From: Imbroritus primus
GTDB taxonomy: Bacteria; Pseudomonadota; Gammaproteobacteria; Burkholderiales; Burkholderiaceae
DNA length: 64,000 nt
Assembly: GCF_964332355.1 (NCBI RefSeq)
Contig: NZ_OZ201293.1
Span: 2,542,001-2,606,000 of the forward strand
Direction of reading: 5' to 3'
The stretch's first letter is position 1, and each line of letters starts with the position of its first letter. This document shows, one piece after another, positions 6,929 through 16,472 of the stretch. A program made the position numbers and the translations under genes. The notes beneath the pieces were generated by a model. The model saw only the letters and a list, made by a program, of their open reading frames with translations, made no database searches and had not been told where the DNA came from.

Positions 6929-8587
6929 ATGAAAGCCAATCAGAACCGTCGGTCGCTCTCCCCCACTGCGCGCCTGTGCGCAGGCATCATCATCACCAGC
7001 GCAGCGGCCGCCCTGCTGCTGCCCCTGCCGGCACTCGCGCAGGCCAAGCGTCCCTTGGCCGAACCCGTGCGCTACACGGGCGACATCATGGTCAAGTGGC
7101 GCGACGAGGCGGGCGCCAGCGCGACGGGGAGCAACACTGCCGGCACCAGTGACAAGCTGCTGACCGTCGCTTCCGCCACCGGCTTGCCGCTGGCGCTCAA
7201 GCGCCCGCTGTCCGGCCAGAACGCGTTGGTCTCGATCAAGGGCATGAACCCTGCCGAAGCGCCGCGCGTGGCCGAGGCACTGGCCCGCGATCCACGCGTC
7301 GCGGCGGCCGAGCCCGACCGCTGGCTGCAGCCGATGCGGCTGCCCAGCGACCCGGAATTCAATGCGCAGACCAATCTGCATGCACCGGCCGGGGCGAACC
7401 TCGGCGGCGCCAATCTGCCGGCTGCATGGGATCGTTCGATCGGTTCCACGGCGATCGTGGTAGCAGTGATCGACACCGGCGTCCTGCCGCACCCGGACCT
7501 GCAGGGCCGACTGCTGCCCGGCTATGACTTCATTGCCGAAACCGCGCGCGCCAACGATGGCGATGGCCGCGACAGTGACCCGACAGATGCCGGCGACAGC
7601 GCCACCGCCGCGGAATGCGGGAGCGGCTCGCCAGGGATCGGCGCCAATGGCAACAGCTGGCACGGCACGCGCGTGGCCAGCGTGGTCGGCGCCATCACCA
7701 ACAACGGCAGCGGTATCGCCGGCGCAGACTGGAACGCGCGCCTGCTGCCGGTGCGCGTATCGGGCAAGTGCGGCGCGCGCCTGTCCGACGTCCTCGATGC
7801 CATGCGCTGGTCTGCCGGCCTCGCGGTCACCAACGTGCCAAACAATCCGACGCCGGCACGCGTGCTCAATATCAGCCTGGGCGGCGGCAGCTGTTCGTCG
7901 TTCGAGCAGCAGGCCATCGACGATGTGGCCGCGGTGGGCACCGTGGTGGTCGCAGCTGCCGGCAACACGGCCGGGGCGCCGGAAGCGCCGGGCAACTGCG
8001 CGCGCGTGGTCAGCGTGACCGCGCATGTCGACAACGGCGACAACGCACACTACGCCAGCGTCGGCCCCGAGGTCACCATCAGTGCGCCGGGCGGCGGTTG
8101 CCCGACGCTGCAGACGACCTACACCAACGGCACGGCATCGTGCGCGACGCCTTCCTTCATCCGCACCCTCAGCAACAACGGGGATACTCCCGGCAGCTAT
8201 ACCGTGGTGAATTCGCTCGGCACCAGCTTCGCCGCACCGCTGACCTCTGGCGTGGTTTCGATGATGCTAGCGCTGCGGCCCAGCCTGACGCCCGCGCAGA
8301 TCATCGACGGCTTGCGCCAGAGCGCACGCCCGCATCCCGCCAATACCTACTGCAGCTCGGCAGCCGGCGCTGGCAAATGCGGTGCGGGCCTGCTCGACGC
8401 GAATGCAGCCCTCGCCTACGCACAGAATCCGGCCGGCTCGGGTGGTGGATCGGGCGGCAGTGGCAATACCGGTGGCGGCGGCGGTGGTGGCGGCGGGTCC
8501 GTACCGCTGTGGCTCAGCGCGCTGCTGTTGCTGCTTGGCGCCGGCGCATGCGCCATTGCCCGAAGCACCACCACAGCGCGCCGCTGA
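6929..8587 (+). CDS. Secreted S8 (subtilisin-like) serine protease with GlyGly-CTERM sorting tail
   Basis: This is a subtilase of 552 residues from ATG 6929. Order of parts: signal peptide (about 1-38, ending LPALAQA); propeptide (about 47-137); S8 catalytic domain with triad Asp182 (AVIDTGVLPHPDL), His245 (NSWHGTRVAS) and Ser433 (LGTSFAAPLTSG); a Gly-rich linker; a hydrophobic segment SVPLWLSALLLLLG; and a basic end ARSTTTARR. The last three parts are the GlyGly-CTERM signal recognised and cleaved by rhombosortase. Such proteins cross the inner membrane, are processed, and usually leave by type II secretion. Paired Cys residues in the catalytic domain suit an extracellular location. The gene overlaps the convergent rhombosortase gene by 74 bases. 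Confidence 0.93.
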   Translation: MKANQNRRSLSPTARLCAGIIITSAAAALLLPLPALAQAKRPLAEPVRYTGDIMVKWRDEAGASATGSNTAGTSDKLLTVASATGLPLALKRPLSGQNALVSIKGMNPAEAPRVAEALARDPRVAAAEPDRWLQPMRLPSDPEFNAQTNLHAPAGANLGGANLPAAWDRSIGSTAIVVAVIDTGVLPHPDLQGRLLPGYDFIAETARANDGDGRDSDPTDAGDSATAAECGSGSPGIGANGNSWHGTRVASVVGAITNNGSGIAGADWNARLLPVRVSGKCGARLSDVLDAMRWSAGLAVTNVPNNPTPARVLNISLGGGSCSSFEQQAIDDVAAVGTVVVAAAGNTAGAPEAPGNCARVVSVTAHVDNGDNAHYASVGPEVTISAPGGGCPTLQTTYTNGTASCATPSFIRTLSNNGDTPGSYTVVNSLGTSFAAPLTSGVVSMMLALRPSLTPAQIIDGLRQSARPHPANTYCSSAAGAGKCGAGLLDANAALAYAQNPAGSGGGSGGSGNTGGGGGGGGGSVPLWLSALLLLLGAGACAIARSTTTARR

Positions 8588-9179
8588 CCGTACCGAGGCC
8601 GTGCGCCACACGTACCACGCCGAATCCCCAGGCGGGGTCGTGTGCCACGGGCGAGAGCCACGACTGCTCGAACCACAGCTTGACCAGCACGCCCGCGCAC
8701 AGCACCACCCCGAGGAGGCGCAAGCGCTGTGACGTGATGCTTGCGCCAACCGCTTCGGAAGACGGTCCACCCTTTTCAGCGGATACGGCCGGACCTGGCC
8801 GCGTCGCCAGCGTGATGCCAAGCCATAGCGCCAGGCCGTGCAACGCGCCCGACAGGCCGGCATACCACCCAACTTCCGGCACGCGCAGCAACGCTACCGT
8901 GACGGCCAGCCCGCACACCAGCAAGGTCAGCATCAGTTGGCGCAGCGATAATGCCGCAGCCGTTCCCAGCAAAATCAGTCCCGCAGCCGCCATGCTGTTG
9001 GCCGCCCAGTGCGCCCAGGTGAGATGCACCCACATGGCCGTGGCGAGCCGCCAGACTTCACCACCCAGCACCAGCTCGCGCCGGTAGGTCCCCCATTCGG
9101 CGAAGGCTGGCAGCGTGAAGACTGCAGCCAGCGCGGCCACGCCACCGGCCAGCGCCAGCGCGCAAGCGAATCGCGTCAT
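8514..9179 (-). CDS. rrtA: Rhombosortase (rhomboid-family GlyGly-CTERM protease)
   Basis: This is a 221-residue polytopic membrane protein of the rhomboid fold. Hallmarks are the HWAAN motif in an early helix (57-61), the nucleophile Ser110 in GLSGALHG, and the catalytic His193 in VRVAHGLG. It is small for a rhomboid, as rhombosortases are. The family cleaves GlyGly-CTERM tails, and the adjacent subtilase carries one, which strongly supports the assignment. The start ATG 9179 overlaps the glnE stop by four bases (ATGA), so translation is probably coupled to glnE. Its last 74 coding bases are antisense to the subtilase tail and stop codon. The symbol rrtA follows usage for this family. Confidence 0.88.
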   Translation of the reverse strand: MTRFACALALAGGVAALAAVFTLPAFAEWGTYRRELVLGGEVWRLATAMWVHLTWAHWAANSMAAAGLILLGTAAALSLRQLMLTLLVCGLAVTVALLRVPEVGWYAGLSGALHGLALWLGITLATRPGPAVSAEKGGPSSEAVGASITSQRLRLLGVVLCAGVLVKLWFEQSWLSPVAHDPAWGFGVVRVAHGLGTVSGALWWCFGQWRMRRRQAATAAR

Positions 9180-12001
9180 CCTTCGAATACCGCGTGCCAG
9201 AGCGCACGCACATGACCCGCGGCCTCGGCGAATTCCTCGAGCGGCACGCGTGCGGGGGACTGGCCATCGTCAAGCCGCAACTGGTGCTGGCGTGCCCGGA
9301 ACTGCCGGTACGCATCGGCCACGCGACGCGCCAGCGTGGCATCGATCAGGCCAAGCGCACCGGACATGTGCAGCAGCGCGATATTGCCGGCATTGCGCCG
9401 CAGGACGGGATGCGTACGGCTGTGCAGCAGGACCAGATACTGCACAGTGAACTCGATGTCGACCATGCCGCCGGTGTCATGCTTGAGGTCGAACATGTCG
9501 CTCGCATGCGCATGGCCTTCCGCTACCTTGGCGCGCATGGCGACGATTTCCTCGCGCAGCGTGGCGGCGTCGCGCGGCTGTGCCAGCACCTCGTTGCGCA
9601 CCTCCTCGAAACGCGCGCCGATCTCGCGGTCGCCGGCACAATAGCGCGCCCGCGTCAGCGCCTGGTGTTCCCACACCCAGGCAGCGTTATCACCTTCGCG
9701 CAGCTGATAGCGGCGGAATGACGGAAAGCTGGTGACCAGCAGGCCGGCCGCACCGTTGGGACGCAGGCGCGTATCAATGTCGAAGAGGATGCCAGCCGCC
9801 GTGTGGCTGGTCATCCAGGTGATGACGCGGCGCGCGAAGGTGGCATACACGTCGGGCGCGCGCTCGTCTTCGTCGTCGTACAGGAAGATGATGTCGAGGT
9901 CGGAGGCATAGCCCAGCTCCTTGCCGCCCAGCCGTCCATAGGCCACCACGGCAAAGCGTGGTGTATCGCGATGGCGTTTCGGCAGCTGCTGCCAGACCGT
10001 CTCGAGCACCACATCGAGCATGGCATCGGCGAGGTCGGAGAGCCGGTCGCCGATCTGTTCGACGGTGAGCACGCCCTGCAGGTCCTGCAACAGGATACGG
10101 AAGGTTTCGGCATGATGCTCGCGGCGCAGGATATCCATCTGCGTCTCGACCTGCCCGTCGGACATCGCCAGCTGGCTGGTCAGCCGCTGGCGGAAGGCCG
10201 CCCAGTCGGGCAGTGCCATCAGCGCATCGGTATCGAGCAGCTCGTCGAGCAGTTGTGGATGCCGTGTCAGGTAATCCGCCGCCCAACGGGAGGCATGCAG
10301 GGTATCGGCGACGCGCGCCATGGCCTGCGGATACTCCGACAACAGGGACAGATAGGAAGCACGCCGGCTGATTGCTTCGAGAAAATCAAGGAAGCGCCCC
10401 ATGGTGCGATCGGGATGATCCTGCTTGGCGGAAAGTTCGAGCGCACGCTCGACCAGCTGGTCGAACCGCAGCCGGCTGCTATCCGGCATGGCGCGGTAGC
10501 GCGACGCCTCGCTGGTGGCACGCAGGCGCGCCAGCAGCGCTTCGGCGTCGTCGTAGCCGAGGTTCTGCAGGGCGGCGCGGCAGGTTTCGGCGCTGGCCTC
10601 GCCCTGGAGGCATTGCTGCCAGATGCTGCCGCACTGCCCGCCTTCCTGGCGCGCGGCAAAGGTGGCTTCGAACTGCTGCTCGACGCAGTCAAGATGCGGC
10701 TGCAATGCGGCCAGCAGATCGTCATAGCTGTCCATGCCCATCATCGCGGCGATGGCCTGCTGGTCAGCGGCGGAGGTCGGCAGGTGATGCGTCTGGGCGT
10801 CGTCGAGATACTGCAGGCGATGCTCCAGCTGGCGCAGGAAACGGTACGCCGTGGACAGTTCCACGACCGCCTCGGGCGCGAGCAGACCACGCGCTTCGGC
10901 AAGCGCTAGCACCTGCAACGTGGGCCGCACGCGCAGCGACGGGTCCTGGCCGCCGCGGATCAGCTGGAACACCTGGGCGGTGAATTCGATCTCGCGGATA
11001 CCGCCGCGCCCCAGCTTGATATCGAAAGCCCGCTGGTTGAGCGCATGCCCGGCCAGCCCGGCCTCGCGCTTGCCGGCCTCGGCACGGATCTGCGCATGCA
11101 GCGAGCGGATTGCCGAGATCACCCCGTAGTCGAGGTAGCGACGGAACACAAATGGCGTGGTCAGCTGCTCGAGCAGACCCACCGCGTTGCGGCTGTGCGG
11201 GCTTTCCACGGCGGACACCACACGCCCCTTGATCCAGGCATAGCGCTCCCACTCGCGCCCCTGCACCATGAAGTACTCTTCCAGCATCGCCAGGCTGCAG
11301 GCCAGCGGACCTGCGTCACCATTGGGCCGCAGGCGCATGTCCACGCGAAACACGAAACCGTCTTCGGTGACATCCGCAAGCATCTGGATCAGGCGCCGCC
11401 CAAGACGGATGAAATACTCATGGTTGGACAGGCTGCGCTTGCCGCCGGCGGTCTCGCCCTCCTCGTCATAGAGAAAGATCAGATCAATATCCGACGAGAC
11501 ATTCAGTTCGCGCCCGCCCAGCTTGCCCATGCCGACGACGATCAGTTCCTGGCGTTCGCCGCTCTGCTCGCCGACCGGGTAACCCACCTGCGCCGCCATG
11601 TCCGCCGTGAGTTGCGCCAGCGCCGTCCGCACCGCGCACTCGGCTAGCAGTGTCATGGCTTCGGTCACCTCGGCGAGGGTCATCAGGCCGCGTAGGTCAC
11701 GCTCCATGATCAGCGCCATGGTGTCCTGCCGCAACCAGCGCAGCGCCTTGCCCAACGCGGCATCGCCCGGCCCCACGGCAGTTTCGGCGCGTTCCCGCAG
11801 AGGGATGAGCCGTGCTTCCAGCCACGCCGCATCGAGCGGCTGGCCAGATTGCGCCGCTTCGGCCAGGGATGCCGCGCAGGCCGGCCGAGCCGATACAATG
11901 CGGTGCAGATAACGCGAGAAACGCGGTGCCAGCAATGCGCCGCCAGCGTCACCGGATGGCACCGGGCGCGCGGGGAGTCGGGAAAACAAGGGTTCTGACA
12001 T
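9176..12001 (-). CDS. glnE: Bifunctional glutamine synthetase adenylyltransferase/adenylyl-removing enzyme
   Basis: GlnE adenylylates and de-adenylylates glutamine synthetase in response to PII and glutamine. From ATG 12001 it has 941 residues, close to the usual length. Two nucleotidyltransferase domains are visible. The N-terminal removase has GMGKLGGRELNVSSDIDLIF, the C-terminal transferase has YGRLGGKELGYASDLDIIF, each with its DxD pair, and helical regulatory regions lie between and after. Upstream in-frame starts exist at 12052 and 12079, but the residues they add (Arg/Thr-rich) do not look conserved. Rhombosortase follows with a 4-base overlap; yhdP is divergent. Confidence 0.95.
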   Translation of the reverse strand: MSEPLFSRLPARPVPSGDAGGALLAPRFSRYLHRIVSARPACAASLAEAAQSGQPLDAAWLEARLIPLRERAETAVGPGDAALGKALRWLRQDTMALIMERDLRGLMTLAEVTEAMTLLAECAVRTALAQLTADMAAQVGYPVGEQSGERQELIVVGMGKLGGRELNVSSDIDLIFLYDEEGETAGGKRSLSNHEYFIRLGRRLIQMLADVTEDGFVFRVDMRLRPNGDAGPLACSLAMLEEYFMVQGREWERYAWIKGRVVSAVESPHSRNAVGLLEQLTTPFVFRRYLDYGVISAIRSLHAQIRAEAGKREAGLAGHALNQRAFDIKLGRGGIREIEFTAQVFQLIRGGQDPSLRVRPTLQVLALAEARGLLAPEAVVELSTAYRFLRQLEHRLQYLDDAQTHHLPTSAADQQAIAAMMGMDSYDDLLAALQPHLDCVEQQFEATFAARQEGGQCGSIWQQCLQGEASAETCRAALQNLGYDDAEALLARLRATSEASRYRAMPDSSRLRFDQLVERALELSAKQDHPDRTMGRFLDFLEAISRRASYLSLLSEYPQAMARVADTLHASRWAADYLTRHPQLLDELLDTDALMALPDWAAFRQRLTSQLAMSDGQVETQMDILRREHHAETFRILLQDLQGVLTVEQIGDRLSDLADAMLDVVLETVWQQLPKRHRDTPRFAVVAYGRLGGKELGYASDLDIIFLYDDEDERAPDVYATFARRVITWMTSHTAAGILFDIDTRLRPNGAAGLLVTSFPSFRRYQLREGDNAAWVWEHQALTRARYCAGDREIGARFEEVRNEVLAQPRDAATLREEIVAMRAKVAEGHAHASDMFDLKHDTGGMVDIEFTVQYLVLLHSRTHPVLRRNAGNIALLHMSGALGLIDATLARRVADAYRQFRARQHQLRLDDGQSPARVPLEEFAEAAGHVRALWHAVFEG

Positions 12002-12212
12002 GAGCGGAAATCGGAGGAACCGGCAATGCCGGCTGGCGGTCTGTTCATCCATCCCGGTGCGCATGCGCCGGGAAAGCACATCGTTTGCCCCGCACTTCGG
12101 TCAACAGGATCAATGCGGGCCACGCACAAGATGATGCCGATGCCGTGCGGCCCTGCCGAATGGGTTGCGCCGCCGGAATCCGTACCGCTGGCCGGAACCG
12201 CTTCGCCTCATT

Positions 12213-12242
12213 TTGATCGCGCCCTTAGTCAGGCACTACAGT
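12213..12242 (+). promoter_or_regulatory. Candidate sigma-70 promoter of the yhdP operon
   Basis: TTGATC (12213-12218), an 18-base spacer and TACAGT (12237-12242) lie just upstream of yhdP. The implied start, near 12249, lies after the TTG at 12244 and before ATG 12262. That favours ATG 12262 as the yhdP start. The remaining glnE-yhdP gap (12002-12212) shows no clear gene. Confidence 0.45.
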
Positions 12243-12261
12243 ATTGACGGATAATCTGCCC

Positions 12262-15200
12262 ATGTCCAGCCGCGCGGCACCGCCCGCTCCCGCCACTCCG
12301 CCGACGCCCGCACCGCCCCGCAGCCTGCTGCGGCGGATAGCGCGCATTGCCGTGCGGGTGACGCTCGTGCTGGCGCTGCTGGCCGTGGCTGGCGTCGCGG
12401 CATTGCGCTTCGTAATCTGGCCGCAGGCCAATGTCTCGCACGCCTGGCTGGAGCGCGAACTCTCCCAGCGCCTGCAGATCCAGCTGACCATCGGCCAACT
12501 GGAAACCTTCTGGGATGGCTGGCGGCCAGCCTTCCGCGTGCGCGCACTGCGCGGCATCGATGCCGGGCGGCGTGACGTACTTGCTGCCGGCATGCTGGAA
12601 GGCGCGGTGTCATGGCGATCCATATCGCATTTCACACTTCTGTTCCACACGCTGCGCATCGACCAGGCCGATGTGCTCGTACGCCGCGACAAGCAGGACC
12701 AGCTGCATGTGGCGGGCGTACCTGTCAGCCCTGGCCCGGCCTCGGACAACAACCCGGCGCTCGGCTGGCTGCTGCAGCAGGGAAAGCTGACCGTGCAGGG
12801 TGCCAAGGTCCGCTGGCTCGATGAATACGCCAACCAGCCAACCCTCGAGATCGGCGACATCACGCTCGAAACCTCGCGCCGTACGCTGTACCACAAGGTC
12901 CAGCTGCGCGCGCATGCGCAACCGCTGTCGCCGGCACCCATCAGCATCTCGGCCGATTTCCGCAGCGCGCTGCTGGGCAGCGCCGGCGACTGGCGTACCT
13001 GGCATGGCCAGAGCAGTTGGGATGTCCAGGGCCTGCGCATGGCAGCCCTCACGCGTTACCTGCCGCCCAGCCTGCGGCCCGCCACCATGCGCAGCGGCAG
13101 CCTCACCAGTAGCGGCAGTGCCGAGTTCAACGACGGCACGATCATCCGCAGTCAGCTGCGCATGCGCGTGCAGGACCTCGCTATGCAATGGCGCGCCGAT
13201 ACCGATCCGATCCATCTACAGAGCGGCCAGGCCTTCCTGGTTCACCACGGCAACAGCAAGGGCGAGCATTCGGTCGTACTCGACCACCTGCTCTGGCGCG
13301 CCGCGCACGAGGAAGGCGTACCGGCACGCCGCACGGACGCGGCAACGCGCGAAGAGCAGGCCGAACTGCTGCCGCCCCGCAATGGCCTGCGCAATGTCAC
13401 CTTCGGCTGGGCTCTCGGGCCGGACCAGCGCTTCCGGCAATTGTCCCTGAAGGCAGCCGAGATCGATCTCGACGCTGTCCGCAACCTGGCCATTCGCCTG
13501 CCCGTGGCGCCGGCCGCACTCGATACCATGCGCCGCCTGCAAATGGGGGGCCGCGTGGAGAACCTCGATCTGTCATGGCGACGCGAGGCCGGCCACGCCA
13601 CCGAAGGCACGCGTACGGGGCTGCGTTACTCGGCCCGCGGGGCCTTGCGCAACGTCCGTTTCGATGCGCTACCGCAACTGCCAGGCAACGATCCGCGCCA
13701 GGCCGAAACGCTACGCACACCCGGCGCAGCCGGCCTCACCGGGCATTTCGAAGCCACCGAACGCGGTGGCGTGGCAACCTTCGACAGCCAGCAACTGACG
13801 CTGACGCTCCCCGGCGTCTTCGACGAACCCCAACTGGCCCTTGACACATTGCAGGGACGCCTGCAGTGGCAATGGCATGGCGACAAGCTGGAAGTGCGCA
13901 GCGAGCGCATGAGCTTTGCCAACGCGGACGCTGCCGGCTCGGTCAGCGGCGCATGGCGCAGCAGCGGCAAGAGTCCGGCCGGTACGCTCGATATCAAGGG
14001 ACGTCTCGACCACGCCCATGTGCAGCAGGTGCCGCGCTACCTGCCTTCGGCGATCTCTGCCCATGTGCGCCACTACCTCACGGGCGCGCTGCTTGGCGGC
14101 GAGGCCCGCAACGTCACGTTCGTTGCGCGCGGTGACTTGGCCGACTTCCCGTTCCATGACAGCAAGCAGGGCGAATTCCACGTCAAGGTGCCCGTCGAAG
14201 GCCTCACCTACCAGCCTGCCCCTGCGGAACTCGAGAACGGGCAGCCCGCCTGGCCGTCATTCGAGGGCGGCTCCGGTCAGGTCGTGTTCGAACGGCGCGG
14301 CATGCATTTCGTGGTCGAGCGCGCCAACATTGTTGGTGTCTCTGGTGTGTCGGTCGCCAATGTCCAGGGACAGATCGACGATATGGATGCCGCCGACTCC
14401 GCATTGCGCATCACCGGTCAGGCCAGCGGCACGATGCAGGGATTCATCCAATACGTGAACCGCAGCCGGCTCGGCGCATGGTCTGGACAGCTCACCGCGC
14501 AGTCGCGCGCCACCGGCACGGGCGATCTCGCGCTCTCGCTCGACATGCCGCTGCATCATGTCGCCCAGACCAAGGCAAATGGCAAGCTGCGCCTGGTCAA
14601 CAGCGATCTCTCCTTGCTGCCCGACCTGCCGGCCTTCATGCGCACCAACGGAGCCATCCTGATCACGGAACGCGGCCTGACGCTGGAGGGCATGCGCACC
14701 ATGTTCGCTGGCGGTGAACTGCTGCCGACGGGCGGCACACAGCGCGACGGTTCGACCCGTTTCGAGGGCAAGGGCCAGATCTCGGCCCGTGGCCTGCAGG
14801 CGCTGCGCGGCGATCCGCTAGGGCCGCTCGGCGCACGGCTGAGCGGCAGCGCGCCCTATACAGCTGCGGTCAGCTTCCAGGGCGGGCGCGTGGCGGTCAG
14901 CGTGGACAGTACACTCGAAGGCCTGGCGATCGCCCTGCCGGCACCGGTCGGCAAGAACGCCGCCCAGGCGATGCCGCTGCGGGTCGAGCTGAAACCTGGC
15001 AACGCTGGCGCCAGCAGTCCGGACACGCTCAGCGTGCAGCTCGGCCAGGCCATCCAGGCCCGCTACGAACTGCAGCGCGCAGCTGGCAACCTCAAGGTCG
15101 TGCGCGGCGGCATTGGCGTCAACCAACCAGTACCAGCGCCTGCCAGCGGCGTATACGCTGACATCAACCTGCCCGAACTCGACCTCGATGCCTGGCGTGA

Positions 15201-16401
15201 TTTCAGCGCGACGCTTGCCGAGACGCCGGATGACTCCGCCGACAATGACTACATGCCCACGCGCATCCAGTTGCGCGCCACGGCGGTGCGCATGTTCGAC
15301 CGCCGCATCGATGACGTTGCGGTCCAGGCGACACGCGACCGCGACTGGCGCATGCAGATCCACTCGCGCCAGATCGAGGGCACTGCGATCTGGAACGACG
15401 CCACGCCACAAACCCCAGATGGCAAGCTGACATTGCGATTGAAGCGCCTGCTGATCCCGCAAGTGCCGGAAGCGAACGTGGTGGACGAAGCCTTTGCACG
15501 GCGCGCGGAAAGTCTGCCCTCGCTCGACCTGGTCAGCAACACGCTCGACATCGGCGGCAAGGCGCTGGGCAAGCTCACTATCGTCGCCCGCAGTGAAAAA
15601 CAGGATGGGCATCCGGTCTGGACGCTCGACCGCCTCGCGCTCCAACAAGCAGCCGCCACCTTCGAGGCGCGCGGCAGCTGGCGCATTCCGCGCCGCCTGC
15701 GCAGCGAACCGGATCCCGAACGGCGCACCATCCTGTCGTTCACACTGACCATGCGCGATGCCGGCGCAATGCTCGACCGGCTCGGCCTGCAGCGTATGCT
15801 GCGCGGTGGCGATGGCACGCTCGAAGGCCGACTGGCCTGGCAAGGTTCACCGATGGCCATCGACTACCCGTCGCTGACCGGACGCCTGATGCTCGATGTG
15901 AAAGATGGCGTGCTGCTCAATGTCGAGCCAGGTGCAGCGCGCCTGCTCGGCATTCTCAGCCTGCAGGGGCTGGCACGGCTGGTGACGCTCGATTTCCGCG
16001 GCGTCGCCTCGAGCGGCACCGTCTTCGACGCGACCACCGCCAGCGCCGAGGTGCGCAACGGCATCGCCACGACCAATGACTTCCGCATGCGCAGCCCGCA
16101 GTTCACCATGGAAATGAAGGGCTCGACCAATATCCCGGCTGAGACGCAGCAACTGGAAGTCACCGTGCTGCCCAAGATCAACGCTACCACGGCGTCGCTT
16201 GCCACCACCTTCATCAACCCGGCCATTGGCCTCGGTACGCTGGCCGCCCAGTTGCTGTTTGCCGACCAGGTTTCAAGCGCTTTCCGCCAGCAGTATCGGA
16301 TCTCGGGCAGCTGGAGTGCCCCGGACATCCGCAAAGTGGGCGACAATAGCGGTTCAAGCAATACTGCGGACACCAGCCAGCACAGCCCCGCCAGCAACTG
16401 A
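12262..16401 (+). CDS. yhdP: YhdP family AsmA-like envelope protein
   Basis: This is a very large protein (1379 residues). A Pro/Ala-rich cytoplasmic start is followed by one transmembrane helix (about 29-53) and a long periplasmic part rich in beta-strand repeats. The end (PQFTMEMKGSTNIPAETQQLEVTVLPKI) has the DUF3971/AsmA_2-type C-terminal domain. In enterobacteria YhdP is one of the AsmA-like bridges carrying phospholipid from inner to outer membrane; that role is family knowledge. TTG 12244 would add six residues. Followed by the nitrilase gene and tldD on the same strand; yhdP next to tldD is also seen in E. coli. Confidence 0.9.
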   Translation: MSSRAAPPAPATPPTPAPPRSLLRRIARIAVRVTLVLALLAVAGVAALRFVIWPQANVSHAWLERELSQRLQIQLTIGQLETFWDGWRPAFRVRALRGIDAGRRDVLAAGMLEGAVSWRSISHFTLLFHTLRIDQADVLVRRDKQDQLHVAGVPVSPGPASDNNPALGWLLQQGKLTVQGAKVRWLDEYANQPTLEIGDITLETSRRTLYHKVQLRAHAQPLSPAPISISADFRSALLGSAGDWRTWHGQSSWDVQGLRMAALTRYLPPSLRPATMRSGSLTSSGSAEFNDGTIIRSQLRMRVQDLAMQWRADTDPIHLQSGQAFLVHHGNSKGEHSVVLDHLLWRAAHEEGVPARRTDAATREEQAELLPPRNGLRNVTFGWALGPDQRFRQLSLKAAEIDLDAVRNLAIRLPVAPAALDTMRRLQMGGRVENLDLSWRREAGHATEGTRTGLRYSARGALRNVRFDALPQLPGNDPRQAETLRTPGAAGLTGHFEATERGGVATFDSQQLTLTLPGVFDEPQLALDTLQGRLQWQWHGDKLEVRSERMSFANADAAGSVSGAWRSSGKSPAGTLDIKGRLDHAHVQQVPRYLPSAISAHVRHYLTGALLGGEARNVTFVARGDLADFPFHDSKQGEFHVKVPVEGLTYQPAPAELENGQPAWPSFEGGSGQVVFERRGMHFVVERANIVGVSGVSVANVQGQIDDMDAADSALRITGQASGTMQGFIQYVNRSRLGAWSGQLTAQSRATGTGDLALSLDMPLHHVAQTKANGKLRLVNSDLSLLPDLPAFMRTNGAILITERGLTLEGMRTMFAGGELLPTGGTQRDGSTRFEGKGQISARGLQALRGDPLGPLGARLSGSAPYTAAVSFQGGRVAVSVDSTLEGLAIALPAPVGKNAAQAMPLRVELKPGNAGASSPDTLSVQLGQAIQARYELQRAAGNLKVVRGGIGVNQPVPAPASGVYADINLPELDLDAWRDFSATLAETPDDSADNDYMPTRIQLRATAVRMFDRRIDDVAVQATRDRDWRMQIHSRQIEGTAIWNDATPQTPDGKLTLRLKRLLIPQVPEANVVDEAFARRAESLPSLDLVSNTLDIGGKALGKLTIVARSEKQDGHPVWTLDRLALQQAAATFEARGSWRIPRRLRSEPDPERRTILSFTLTMRDAGAMLDRLGLQRMLRGGDGTLEGRLAWQGSPMAIDYPSLTGRLMLDVKDGVLLNVEPGAARLLGILSLQGLARLVTLDFRGVASSGTVFDATTASAEVRNGIATTNDFRMRSPQFTMEMKGSTNIPAETQQLEVTVLPKINATTASLATTFINPAIGLGTLAAQLLFADQVSSAFRQQYRISGSWSAPDIRKVGDNSGSSNTADTSQHSPASN

Positions 16402-16424
16402 GCCGTTTGCGGCACGTGCGGCCA

Positions 16425-16440
16425 GCGGCGCAAGCGCCGC
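16425..16440. repeat. Perfect hairpin between yhdP and the nitrilase gene
   Basis: GCGGCGC-AA-GCGCCGC is a perfect 7-bp inverted repeat in the 71-base gap between the two genes. There is no T-run, so it is more likely an mRNA processing or stability element than a terminator. Confidence 0.3.
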
Positions 16441-16472
16441 GACTGGTCTGCACTCTGAACTGGAGCTCCGTC

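Noticed and set aside
12026..12247. 73-residue frame in the glnE-yhdP gap preceded by GGAGG
   Set aside because: Despite the ribosome-site-like sequence, third-position G+C is only about 55%, far below the neighbouring genes, and the residues look random. It also overlaps possible longer glnE starts.
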